A stretch of 64,000 nucleotides of DNA from Photobacterium proteolyticum. GTDB taxonomy: Bacteria > Pseudomonadota > Gammaproteobacteria > Enterobacterales > Vibrionaceae. Shown here one piece after another: positions 55,854 through 64,000 of this stretch. The stretch lies in contig NZ_MJIL01000087.1 of assembly GCF_001939735.1 (NCBI RefSeq), positions 208,216 to 272,215 of the forward strand. Reading direction: 5' to 3'. The position numbers and the translations under genes are program-made. The stretch's first letter is position 1, and every line of letters starts with the position of its first letter. The notes beneath the pieces are model-generated. The model was not told the DNA's origin. It did not search any database and saw nothing but the letters and a program-made list of their open reading frames with translations.

Positions 55854-58499
55854 TTATTTCTCGGCTTTTTCTTTCTTCGGCTTCTTACGCTTGTCGGTAA
55901 TTTCCCATTTACCGTCAATAAAGAGACCAGTCCAGCCCGATGGCTTACCATCAATTTCCGAACGGATGTAGTTCTCTTTCGTCTTGCGGCTAAAGCGCAC
56001 CACTGTCGGACGACCATCCGGATCCTCGGTCGGTGCCTCGGCCAGATAAGTGAATTTCGGCGACAGGCGATCCTTGAATCGGGCAAGCTCTTCCACCAGC
56101 GGAGCTCGTGTCTCGCGTGATTTAGGGAAAGTGCTGGCTGCCATAAACAGGCCAGACGCACCGTCACGCAATACAAAGTAAGCATCCGGATCCTGGCTGC
56201 ACGGCAGCTCAGGCAAGTGAACCGGATCTTCTTTCGGCGGCGCTATTTCACCATTCTTCAGAATCTTACGCGTGTTCTTACACGTTTCGCTGGTACAACC
56301 CATGTACTTACCGAAGCGGCCGTTTTTCAGCTCCATATCCGAGCCGCACTTGTCACACTCGATAACCGGGCCGTCATAGCCTTTCAGCTTGAACTCGCCT
56401 TTCTCGACAATGTAACCGTCACAGCTCGGGTTATTACCACAGACATGCAGCTTGCGCTCCTGGTCAATCAGGTAGGCATCCATTGCCGTATCACACTTCG
56501 GACAGCGCTTCTTGGCACGCAGAGCAGCAGTTTCGACGTCTTCTTCAAGAACGTTGACGATGCCTTCCTCGTCACCAAGGTTGATTGTCGTCTTGCAGCG
56601 CTCTTTCGGCGGCAGCGCATAACCGGAACAACCCAGGAATACCCCGGTCGATGCCGTACGAATCCCCATCGGACGCTCACACGTCGGACACTTGATATCC
56701 GTCAGTACGATATTGTTCGGCTTCATGCCGCCTTCATCTTCGTCACGCTCGGCTTTCTCAAGCTCGGAGGTGAAGTCGCTGAAGAAGTGATCCAATACGC
56801 CTTTCCAGTTCGCCTCGCCTTCCGCAATCTTATCCAGATTGCCTTCCATGCGAGCCGTGAAGTCATAGTCCATCAGATCAGAGAAACTTTCGTCCAGACG
56901 ATCTGACACGATCTCACCCATTTTCTCGGCATAGAAACGGCGCTGATCAACGCGGACATAACCACGATCCTGAATCGTCGAGATGATTGACGCATAGGTA
57001 GAAGGACGACCAATGCCACGCTTCTCAAGCTCTTTAACCAATGCAGCTTCTGTAAAGCGCGCTGGCGGCTTGGTGAAGTGTTGCTTCGGTTCTAGCTCTT
57101 CCAGTGTCAACATGTCGCCTACGTGGACCATAGGCAGCGTTGTGTCTTCCGTTTTGCCAGACGGACGCTGGACATGAGTCCAACCCGCAAAGCGCATCGT
57201 GCGTCCCTTGGCCTTCAACGTGAAGTCGCCAGCCTGAACGGTGATTGTGCTCGAGTCATACTTCGCAGGCACCATCTGACAGGCAACAAACTGGCGCCAG
57301 ATCAGATCGTAAAGCTTAATCGCATCCTGCTCCATGCCTTCAAGGTTTTCTGCTTTCACATCAACACTCGATGGACGGATCGCTTCGTGCGCTTCCTGAG
57401 CATTACCCTTGCTGCCATAGACATTCGGCTTGGCCGGCAAATAGTTATCGCCGTACTCGCTACTGATAAAGTCACGAGCAGATTCAACGGCTTCCTTCGA
57501 CAGGTTAGTCGAGTCGGTACGCATATAGGTAATGTAACCCGCCTCATAGAGACGCTGTGCCAAACCCATAGTACGTTTTACGCCATAACCCAAACGGGTA
57601 CTAGCCGCCTGCTGCAGGGTCGAGGTGATATAAGGTGCCGACGGCTTGCTGCTGGTCGGACGGTCTTCACGATCGACAACTTTGTAGGCGGCCTTTTCCA
57701 ATAGCGACTTCGCCGCCATGGTATCGGCTTCGTTTTCCGGACGGAATGCCTTGCCTGCCTGTTGGGCAACCATCAGACGCAGTGCATCTTTGCCTACCGT
57801 CTGGGTATTGGCATGAATATCCCAGAACTCTTCCGGCGTGAACGCTTTGATTTCGCGTTCGCGCTCAACAATCAGTTTTACCGCAACGGACTGGACTCGG
57901 CCTGCGGAAAGGCCACGAGCGACCTTCTTCCACAACAATGGCGACACCATGAAACCGACAACACGGTCAAGGAAACGTCGTGCCTGCTGGGCATTCACAC
58001 CATCGATGTTCAGCTCACCAGGCTGTTCAAACGCCTGCTGGATAGCATTTTTAGTGATCTCATTAAAAACCACTCGCTTATAACGTTCATCATCGCCACC
58101 GATGATCTCACGAAGGTGCCACGCAATAGCTTCTCCCTCGCGGTCCAAATCGGTTGCCAGATAAACATAGTCAGCGTCAGCAGCCAGTTTCTGTAATTCG
58201 TTAACGACTTTTTCTTTGCCCGGTAGCACTTCGTATTGCGCTTCCCAATCGTTGTAAGGGTTAACCCCCATCTTACCGATCAGCGCCTTACGCTCTTTTT
58301 CTTTCTTGATACGGGCCTTCTCTTCAGCGCTCAACCCCTTTGTAGAGGTGGCTGCCGCTTTTTTACCCGTACTACGTGCACCCGTTGGCAAATCACGGAC
58401 GTGACCCACGCTTGACTTTACAATGAAGTCCTTACCCAAGTACTTATTTATAGTTTTCGCCTTGGCAGGGGACTCCACGATAACGAGAGATTTACCCAT
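55854..58499 (-). CDS. topA: DNA topoisomerase I
   Basis: Type IA enzyme that relaxes negative supercoils. 881 residues; Toprim domain ([23 protein letters not shown]), catalytic Tyr in YITYMRTDS, and three C-terminal zinc-finger modules with CPTCERP, CPKCDTA and CDKCGSD, followed by Lys-rich tail. ATG at 58499 by homology (MGKSLVIVE); the ORF extends to 58538. Confidence 0.97.
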   Translation of the reverse strand: MGKSLVIVESPAKAKTINKYLGKDFIVKSSVGHVRDLPTGARSTGKKAAATSTKGLSAEEKARIKKEKERKALIGKMGVNPYNDWEAQYEVLPGKEKVVNELQKLAADADYVYLATDLDREGEAIAWHLREIIGGDDERYKRVVFNEITKNAIQQAFEQPGELNIDGVNAQQARRFLDRVVGFMVSPLLWKKVARGLSAGRVQSVAVKLIVEREREIKAFTPEEFWDIHANTQTVGKDALRLMVAQQAGKAFRPENEADTMAAKSLLEKAAYKVVDREDRPTSSKPSAPYITSTLQQAASTRLGYGVKRTMGLAQRLYEAGYITYMRTDSTNLSKEAVESARDFISSEYGDNYLPAKPNVYGSKGNAQEAHEAIRPSSVDVKAENLEGMEQDAIKLYDLIWRQFVACQMVPAKYDSSTITVQAGDFTLKAKGRTMRFAGWTHVQRPSGKTEDTTLPMVHVGDMLTLEELEPKQHFTKPPARFTEAALVKELEKRGIGRPSTYASIISTIQDRGYVRVDQRRFYAEKMGEIVSDRLDESFSDLMDYDFTARMEGNLDKIAEGEANWKGVLDHFFSDFTSELEKAERDEDEGGMKPNNIVLTDIKCPTCERPMGIRTASTGVFLGCSGYALPPKERCKTTINLGDEEGIVNVLEEDVETAALRAKKRCPKCDTAMDAYLIDQERKLHVCGNNPSCDGYIVEKGEFKLKGYDGPVIECDKCGSDMELKNGRFGKYMGCTSETCKNTRKILKNGEIAPPKEDPVHLPELPCSQDPDAYFVLRDGASGLFMAASTFPKSRETRAPLVEELARFKDRLSPKFTYLAEAPTEDPDGRPTVVRFSRKTKENYIRSEIDGKPSGWTGLFIDGKWEITDKRKKPKKEKAEK

Positions 58500-58590
58500 A
58501 ATGACTCTATTACGTCCTCGTGCTCGCAAAACTTTCAATATAAAACAAATAGTTGCACGCTAATATTCACACAGTGGCACGGCAACGCTA

Positions 58591-58686
58591 ATAAACCAAA
58601 CTGATTAAGTAACTAATCACTAGAGGCATTCTCAATCACTGGAGAGCGGCACTCAGGATGAGTAGTTACTTAATCTAATTGGTATT
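58591..58686. repeat. 96-bp MITE-like palindromic element
   Basis: About 25-base imperfect terminal inverted repeats; both arms share GATTAAGTAACTA (left) and its reverse complement (right), with ACCAA near the ends. No ORF. It lies just upstream of topA, in its promoter region, and is distinct from the 265-bp element. Confidence 0.65.
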
Positions 58687-59100
58687 TACATATTGGGCTA
58701 CAATCCTAGAAGGTCAACTGCTTTTTGATCAAAACGGTCTGTTTGCTCGTCCCTTCCCCAGTTGTTAACATCAGGTTAAGGCCGATTTCGCCCCCCAAAA
58801 CTGACTGTAATCCACGCCTCTTTCTCTTTATTTATAACCATAAAGTGGCTGAGGGCGCTAATCATTACCACCTCCTCCCGACTTTGACTATTAAAACCCA
58901 TAAATTTTTGCCGTCGCTCACATAAATTGGTCGATTTTCCGCCTCGACCACACACTCTTTAACCAATTTTGATGTAATTCCCGGTACCGGGTAAGGGTTT
59001 GTTTTATCGTGTTAACTTCAATACACTGTGGGCCATCTATAGCGCCCTGAAATCATCGGCTGCTATTACATGATCACGCTACGATTCAAGAGATAACCGC
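58687..59100. other. topA-yciN divergent spacer
   Basis: About 410 bases with no convincing ORF. A CCCGGTACCGGG palindrome lies at 58979-58990, about 110 bases before yciN. A plus-strand ORF with a TTG start (58725-58925) has no ribosome site and is not called. Confidence 0.4.
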
Positions 59101-59349
59101 ATGAGCAATAAAAAAACCATTTCTTCCGAAGAGTTACTGATGATTGCTAACCAGCTAATTCAGGACCATGAATCCTATCAGGATGGTATGCGAGCCACTT
59201 CCGTTGAAGAGAAAGACGATGTGCTGGTGTTCAAAGGCGAATACTTCTTGGACGACAACGGATTACCGACTGAAAAAACCACAGCGGTTTTCAACATGTT
59301 CAAATTCCTAGCCCACAAGCTGTCACCAGAGTTCACGCTAAAAGGCTAG
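59101..59349 (+). CDS. yciN: YciN family protein
   Basis: 82-residue protein matching E. coli YciN (DUF2498), a small cytoplasmic protein of unknown function that is next to topA in enterics too. Mixed alpha/beta, acidic, no motifs. Confidence 0.85.
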   Translation: MSNKKTISSEELLMIANQLIQDHESYQDGMRATSVEEKDDVLVFKGEYFLDDNGLPTEKTTAVFNMFKFLAHKLSPEFTLKG

Positions 59350-59370
59350 TTACCGCACTCTCCCAAACAA

Positions 59371-59394
59371 ACAGCCCCGCACTTGCGGGGCTGT
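59371..59394. terminator. Hairpin between yciN and the DUF805 gene
   Basis: ACAGCCCCGC/GCGGGGCTGT stem. On the minus strand TTTGTTTGG follows, so it best serves the DUF805 gene. Confidence 0.7.
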
Positions 59395-59414
59395 GACGGT
59401 AGCTAACACACCAA

Positions 59415-59828
59415 TCAGATATCAATTGTCATGGTATCCTTGTTGCCGGCGCTGCCACCATTGGCAGGTGGCTCACCACGACCTTTCGGATCCGCTCCGA
59501 ATTGATTCGGCCCTTTGGTTCCGTCTAGGATCCCTAACTCGACAATGACGAATATTGGCCCGATATACGGCAAAAATGTCACGATAACCCACCAAGCACT
59601 TTTGTTTCTGTCATGAAGTCGCTTGACGTTCAGAGCCGCAGAAGCCCAGAATACGAAGCCAATAATGACCAGCGACAGGACTTCCAGCACTGGATTACTC
59701 CCGGCATTTCCAGAGGCGCTGTAGAAGAGTACCGGCAGCGATACCAACAATACAGGCAGGCTGTATAGCCAGTAATCCCGACGTCGCATCCGCCCCTGAA
59801 ACGAAAACAATGCCCATTTCTGATTCAT
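59415..59828 (-). CDS. DUF805 membrane protein
   Basis: 137-residue DUF805/YhaH-type membrane protein with three or four helices and the typical start FSFQGRMRRRDYW and the VKRLHDRNKSAWW motif. Gly/Pro-rich C-terminal tail. It follows sohB by nine bases, so it is probably co-transcribed. Confidence 0.85.
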   Translation of the reverse strand: MNQKWALFSFQGRMRRRDYWLYSLPVLLVSLPVLFYSASGNAGSNPVLEVLSLVIIGFVFWASAALNVKRLHDRNKSAWWVIVTFLPYIGPIFVIVELGILDGTKGPNQFGADPKGRGEPPANGGSAGNKDTMTIDI

Positions 59829-59837
59829 CGACCGACC

Positions 59838-60899
59838 TTATACGATTGGACGCTGACCGCGGCTGATCCATTTCAGCAGCAGGTTATCAGCAGCCTCGCC
59901 CGTTGCACCTGCCAGCTTTTCGGCCAGCTTTTTACGCTGAACATAGCGAACCTGAAGTACTTCGCGATCTTTGCAGGCATGGGTAATAAAGTCATCACTG
60001 GTACCAATTTCATCAACCAGACCGAGTTCGTGGGCTTGCTTGCCAAACCAGTGCTCGCCGGTTGCCACCTTCTCCAGATCAAGTTCCGGACGGTGATCTT
60101 CAATGAAGTTCTTGAACAGGTCGTGGGTTTCTTCGATTTCTGCCTGGAACTTCTCACGCGCTTTATCGGTATTCTCACCGAACATCGTCAAGGTACGCTT
60201 GAACTCACCGGCTGTGATCTGTTCAAACTCAATATCGTTTTTCTTCAGCAGTTTGTTGAAGTTCGGCAACTGGGCAATCACCCCGATTGAGCCGACTACC
60301 GCAAACGGTGCCGAGATGATCTTATCGGCGACACAGGCCATCATATAGCCGCCGCTGGCCGCAACCTTATCCACCGAGATAGTCAGCTTGATACCCGCCG
60401 CTTTCAGGCGATCAAGCTGAGAAGAGGCCAGGCCGTAGCCGTGAACCATACCGCCGCCGGTCTCGAGACGCAGCAACACTTCATCACCTTCCATTGCAAC
60501 AGCCAATACCGCCGTCACCTCTTCGCGCAATGCCGATACTTCACGGGCATCAATGCTGCCATGAAAATCGAGAACAAATAAACGAGGCTCACGAACGTGA
60601 GAAAGATCACCGGCTTTGGCCGCTTTTTTGATCTCGCTCTGACGCTCTTTGTTTTTTTCTTTTTCCGCCTTCTTTTCTGCCTTTTCACGGGCTTTTAGCA
60701 ATGGCTTGTCAAATAAATGCGACTCTAACTGATGAACGGTATTTTTGTACTGCTCGGTCAGATCGGTCACTTCCAGCTCGCCTTTCTGCGTCCCGTGACG
60801 TCCGCTCAACCCTTTCGCTAATACAAGAATACTGACAATCGCAATCACCACTGTGGCGATTTTGGCTAGGAACAGCCCATAATCAAACAAAAAATCCAA
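59838..60899 (-). CDS. sohB: SohB, S49-family inner-membrane protease
   Basis: 353-residue serine protease of the signal peptide peptidase class. N-terminal transmembrane helix, Lys/Glu-rich linker (about 65-95), then the protease domain with GSIDAREV, METHGGMVHGYG-like ETGGGMVHGYG, and the Ser in VAASGGYMMA. The start is TTG with GAGG eight bases upstream. First gene of sohB-DUF805. Confidence 0.93.
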   Translation of the reverse strand: MDFLFDYGLFLAKIATVVIAIVSILVLAKGLSGRHGTQKGELEVTDLTEQYKNTVHQLESHLFDKPLLKAREKAEKKAEKEKNKERQSEIKKAAKAGDLSHVREPRLFVLDFHGSIDAREVSALREEVTAVLAVAMEGDEVLLRLETGGGMVHGYGLASSQLDRLKAAGIKLTISVDKVAASGGYMMACVADKIISAPFAVVGSIGVIAQLPNFNKLLKKNDIEFEQITAGEFKRTLTMFGENTDKAREKFQAEIEETHDLFKNFIEDHRPELDLEKVATGEHWFGKQAHELGLVDEIGTSDDFITHACKDREVLQVRYVQRKKLAEKLAGATGEAADNLLLKWISRGQRPIV

Positions 60900-61252
60900 T
60901 GTTGAGTCCTCATTTTTGGCATTTTTACTATTGTCACGAGGGACAATGATTCGCTTACACTTCGCATCTTCTTAGAGATATGGGCAGCGCAGGTGTTCCT
61001 CAAGTCCTGCAACCTGCCAATAGACTTATAATGCTTCTCTATGACGCAGATAATACTTCAATCCTAACACAGCGCCGCCAATCTTTTAGTGCTTTTACTT
61101 CGCGACCAATCACCTCTCGCCTATCATCTGCAAGGAATGTACATATGGCATAAAAAAACGCGTGACGGGGATTCTTCGTTGCAGGTAGATAATACATATA
61201 TAACGGAAAGGAAAATAAAACGCAGGCAAGCGTATTACTTTGAAGAATGTAT
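60900..61252. other. Spacer upstream of sohB
   Basis: Low-GC stretch of about 350 bases. Overlapping 78-codon ORFs on both strands lack ribosome sites and family similarity and are not called. Nothing else recognisable. Confidence 0.35.
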
Positions 61253-61294
61253 AAAAAAAGCCAGTTCGACAGCACTAAAGGCTTATCAAACTGG
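61253..61294 (-). terminator. Terminator of the orphan lipoprotein gene
   Basis: On the minus strand CCAGTTTGA pairs with TCGAACTGG, with CTTTTTTTATA downstream. Confidence 0.75.
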
Positions 61295-61321
61295 TGCCAT
61301 TTCGTGTCTTTTCGGGGGAAG

Positions 61322-62692
61322 CTAGTTAAGCCATTTTCTGTAAATCAGCCTGGCAAAATTTGCATCATTAATGACTATATTTTCATTGACTAGAGCAATA
61401 CTACTGTGGTTTATCGCTACCGAAATCTCATTGGACACAAGTACCATTTCCAATATCATCGATTTTTCACTTTTTAAGCTGGCTCTATTTTGCTGATCTT
61501 CTGGAAACTCAATGTATATTGTCCGGAAGGTTTGGTCATTATGGTTTGTCCAGTCTTTGACCTGCCAAGAGGCTGTGAAGCCGCTCTCTCCTTCGGGTGT
61601 AACGACAACTTTATCTTTGCTATCGAACGCCAATTTTGTCAGTTTAGGAAGAGGAGCAGTGACGTCTGAGGTATTGATATCTCTCAGATGATATAACGTT
61701 TTCCCTGCAACAAAATCATCTTCAACCTGAACAGCCGGTTTGGGTGACGTTGAACCTTGAGTCCACAGTCCAGGATTATTATCTTCGGAGAAACTAAAAA
61801 GATAATCATCATTCATGATTAAAAATGTGAAACCCTTATTCCCATAGTGTAACGTGTTACCATCTAGTCGATACAGCTCCTGATTACCTCGATAACTTAC
61901 AGTACCGTCGTTAAATGAGACGATCTCATCATAGTTGTGGCCATTAGCAATATAGTGATTACTGAATATCGAATAAATAAAAGCCTGCTCACTAATATGT
62001 GATTCAATACTTGTTAATTTGGGCTTCGAGTAAAAGACGCCTGAGTGAGTATCGTAGCTTATGTCAATGGCAGACAAGTCTATACCCGCATTTTCTTTTT
62101 GATGAATAAGAGTCCTGATCTCACCAGCTCTTTCATTCAAACTTGATGAATCATTGTCACTGACCTGCTCTTCTAAAAATGGGGTAATCGATCTTGCAAG
62201 AAGATGTGCAACTTGAGATTCACTCTGTTTATCACCCACAAAATCGCGACTAATTGCAGCGTAATCAACGCCTATCTTTTCTGCGAATTCTTGCAGGGAC
62301 AAGTTGTCTAGATGAGCAAGCGTCGAAAATGGAGTTACATAGTTAGCATTTGCGGAAGCAATTAACGCATAGGATTGAGTTAAGGGCGTGACTTTATCAC
62401 TATCTGTGGTGATACCTGCAATTGCCTTCGCAATTATTGGATACTGAGCATCAGCCAGATCAATCTTGACTTGTCCCATTTCATTTGTTCTTTGGGCTAT
62501 TTCTTCATTTAAGTCACACCTTTTATTGTTGTTTTTATCAATACAAATAGTGGCATTTTGCAGATAGCCATCAATGACTGTAATTGTCCTTTTCTCTTGT
62601 TCCACTGAAGTGCTAGACGAATCTCCACCACAGCCAATAAAAAACAAAGGACATATCAGTATGGCCGTTCTTAATCGCTTCTGGTAATTCAT
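61322..62692 (-). CDS. Orphan lipoprotein with a Ca-binding-like motif
   Basis: About 456 residues, not recognised as a whole. Signal peptide with lipobox FIGC, Cys21, so predicted outer-membrane lipoprotein. Just after it comes an Ig-like/carboxypeptidase-regulatory segment VIDGYLQNATICIDKNNN with the loop DKNNNKRCDLNEE, as in repeats of large surface lipoproteins. The rest is beta-rich. AAGGGA lies five bases before the ATG (62692). Base composition is distinctly AT-richer than sohB and yciK on either side, which suggests acquisition by transfer. Confidence 0.7.
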   Translation of the reverse strand: MNYQKRLRTAILICPLFFIGCGGDSSSTSVEQEKRTITVIDGYLQNATICIDKNNNKRCDLNEEIAQRTNEMGQVKIDLADAQYPIIAKAIAGITTDSDKVTPLTQSYALIASANANYVTPFSTLAHLDNLSLQEFAEKIGVDYAAISRDFVGDKQSESQVAHLLARSITPFLEEQVSDNDSSSLNERAGEIRTLIHQKENAGIDLSAIDISYDTHSGVFYSKPKLTSIESHISEQAFIYSIFSNHYIANGHNYDEIVSFNDGTVSYRGNQELYRLDGNTLHYGNKGFTFLIMNDDYLFSFSEDNNPGLWTQGSTSPKPAVQVEDDFVAGKTLYHLRDINTSDVTAPLPKLTKLAFDSKDKVVVTPEGESGFTASWQVKDWTNHNDQTFRTIYIEFPEDQQNRASLKSEKSMILEMVLVSNEISVAINHSSIALVNENIVINDANFARLIYRKWLN

Positions 62693-62896
62693 AAAATCCC
62701 TTTTATTGATTAGTATTTCAGTCAACGTGTTCAGCCTGTATTAATTAAACAATGGAATTAGCTATAGGGTTAGAACAGAAAGGCGACTATTTGGGTATAA
62801 CAGAATGCAGAAGCCGAGAGTCTATCTGTGAACTGGGTTTACTGGTTCAAGCCCGGCTAGGCCACAAAATGAAGTAGCCGGTTATGGGCAGATCCT

Positions 62897-62922
62897 GCAT
62901 TTTGAAATGGTTTGGGTATAAT
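62897..62922 (+). promoter_or_regulatory. Degenerate repeat end that forms the yciK -10 box
   Basis: The segment ends TTTGGGTATA like the repeat-element terminus, and the next two bases turn it into a perfect TATAAT (62917-62922), 34 bases before the yciK GTG. A shorter TTTGGGTATAA match lies at 62790. The -35 is poor. Confidence 0.45.
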
Positions 62923-62955
62923 AGGAAAACTAAAAAACAAATAAGGAAGTTACAC

Positions 62956-63714
62956 GTGGAATATCAAATCGCTGCAGATTCTCTTAAAGATCGTGTCATT
63001 CTGGTGACAGGGGCTGGTGAGGGTATCGGCCGTCAGGCTGCCATCAGCTATGCAGCTCACGGTGCAACTGTTATTTTGCTTGGCCGTACCGTTGCCAAGC
63101 TTGAAGCCGTTTACGACGAAATTGAAGCGCTTGGCTATGCTCAGCCTGCGATTATTCCTCTGGACCTGCAAGGGGCAACCAAGCAGAACTACGACGACAT
63201 GGCCGAAACTATTGAAGGCCAGTTCGGCCGCCTTGATGGCGTTCTGCACAATGCCGGTCTGCTCGGTGTGATGAGCCCGTTCGATCAACTCGGCGAAGAT
63301 ACCTTCGACGATGTCATGCAGGTCAATGTCAAAGCCCAGTTCCTGATGACCCAATCGCTGATGCCACTGGTCAAGAAAGCCGAGGACGGCCGTATTGTCT
63401 TCACGTCATCGACGGTAGGTCACCAGGGTCGTGCCTTCTGGGGCGCCTACTCGATCTCCAAGTTTGCCACCGAAGGCATGATGCAGATCCTGGCTGACGA
63501 GATGAGCAATACCAATGTCCGCGTCAATGCCATCAACCCGGGAGCGACCCGTACGGCGATGCGTGCCAAGGCCTACCCGGCGGAAGACAGCTCAGAACTG
63601 AAAACACCTGCCGACATTATGCCGCTGTATCTATACCTGATGGGTCCGGAAAGCAAGGATGTCAACGGCCAGTGCATTGATGCCCAGCCAAAGCGCAAGC
63701 CAGGCGCGGCTTAA
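62956..63714 (+). CDS. yciK: YciK, SDR family oxidoreductase
   Basis: 252 residues, the same length as E. coli YciK. Cofactor motif TGAGEGIG (18-25), NAG at about 90, and catalytic Ser-Tyr-Lys with YSISK. Substrate unknown. Start GTG at 62956, with AGGA eight bases upstream; upstream codons to 62884 are not part of the family. Between yciK and sohB, which are adjacent in E. coli, lies the orphan lipoprotein gene. Confidence 0.92.
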   Translation: MEYQIAADSLKDRVILVTGAGEGIGRQAAISYAAHGATVILLGRTVAKLEAVYDEIEALGYAQPAIIPLDLQGATKQNYDDMAETIEGQFGRLDGVLHNAGLLGVMSPFDQLGEDTFDDVMQVNVKAQFLMTQSLMPLVKKAEDGRIVFTSSTVGHQGRAFWGAYSISKFATEGMMQILADEMSNTNVRVNAINPGATRTAMRAKAYPAEDSSELKTPADIMPLYLYLMGPESKDVNGQCIDAQPKRKPGAA

Positions 63715-63922
63715 CCCCAGCGCTTGACTCAAAATGGACAATGGATTCAAGGTTGATACCCAATAGTCCTCACAACAACCCTCCCCAGCCCTCCCTTGGA
63801 GGCAGCATTAGCGAAAACAATCGCTTAACCGCTCAAGGGAGGGAGTCAACTTTGTCGCTGTAAATACAACGACAAAAGGTGCTCCTCCCACTTTCCAAGC
63901 GAGAGGCCGGGAGGGGGTTACA
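63715..63922. repeat. Structured GC-rich hairpin region
   Basis: No ORF. CCCTCCCTTG (63789-63798) pairs with CAAGGGAGGG (63834-63843), with a TAGCGA/TCGCTTA stem inside; TTTGTCG-CTGT pairs with ACAACGACAAA (63851-63876). The flank of a group II intron-like sequence, which prefers hairpin targets in class C. Confidence 0.55.
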
Positions 63923-64000
63923 ATCGAGTAGGAGGAGGCCTCGCGGCCTCCGTCCTCTCACACCACCGTACAAGCGTGGGTCGCATACGGCGGTTCCGAA
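63923..64000 (-). mobile_element. Probable 3' end of a group II intron (partial)
   Basis: On the minus strand the window edge starts with a domain V-like hairpin (ACCGCCGTATGCG paired to CGC-TTGTACGGTGGT), then a TGTGAGAGGACGG linker and a domain VI-like stem (GGAGGCC/GGCCTCC) with CCTACTCGAT as the last bases. Recalled group II introns end in this way, with terminal AT. The reverse transcriptase ORF would lie beyond the window. Confidence 0.55.

Noticed and set aside
56217..57704. Two long plus-strand ORFs
   Set aside because: Antisense to topA and explained by its codon pattern.
61039..61325. Overlapping 78-codon ORFs on both strands
   Set aside because: No ribosome sites; the region carries the terminator of the lipoprotein gene.

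Overview
The window is chromosomal DNA of a gammaproteobacterium of the Vibrionaceae, most likely Photobacterium or a close relative. The housekeeping proteins (GyrA, RpsA, PykA, NrdAB, TyrR, PspF, SapABCDF, TopA) match their enterobacterial and Vibrio counterparts over their full length. Gene order follows the gammaproteobacterial pattern (tyrR-ycjFX-pspCBA/pspF-sapABCDF, aroA-cmk-rpsA-ihfB-lapAB-pyrF, gyrA-ubiG-nrdAB-yfaE, cysB...topA-yciN-sohB-yciK). Spacers carry dispersed inverted-repeat elements of a type seen in Vibrionaceae. The species call is inference; no rRNA or tRNA gene is present.

Layout. 0-6 kb: a dispersed repeat, a YeeZ-like reductase, hexR-pykA with shared candidate HexR operators, rimJ and an MGMT-like protein. 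6-18.4 kb: tyrR, ycjXF, the phage-shock cluster pspABC with divergent pspF, and sapABCDF. 18.4-28 kb: a DUF4010 membrane protein, pyrF, an inserted AEC transporter, lapBA, ihfB, rpsA, cmk, aroA. 28-36.7 kb: Nudix protein, a second repeat copy, an unknown protein, blc lipocalin, serC, gyrA, a 44-residue small membrane protein, ubiG and a HAD phosphatase. 36.7-46 kb: nrdA-nrdB-yfaE behind a dense regulatory region, a CSS/EAL phosphodiesterase, a CinA-family protein, and tyrP behind a long leader. 46-55 kb: DUF3943, TSUP, a methyltransferase, cysB, an unknown protein and a proXWV osmoprotectant transporter. 55-64 kb: miaE, topA, yciN, DUF805, sohB, a low-GC orphan lipoprotein, yciK, and what looks like the 3' end of a group II intron running off the right edge.

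The most interesting signals are regulatory. (1) The ~270-nt region before the tyrosine transporter tyrP encodes an 11-codon ORF, MKICFIYTDYR, whose stop codon abuts a stem-loop. With an upstream TyrR box pair this suggests a tyrosine-sensing leader peptide. (2) TyrR itself has Tyr in place of the Walker B Asp. (3) sapA lacks its own Shine-Dalgarno and is overlapped by a 20-codon upstream ORF that has one. (4) A 44-residue membrane protein lies behind a class II CRP-like promoter between gyrA and ubiG. (5) nrdA has a perfect FNR box, a perfect DnaA box and an NrdR box. (6) A 265-bp terminal-inverted-repeat element occurs as two full copies and several end fragments, one of which forms a -10 box before yciK.

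All calls come from reading the sequence and recalled family knowledge; no database search was run.
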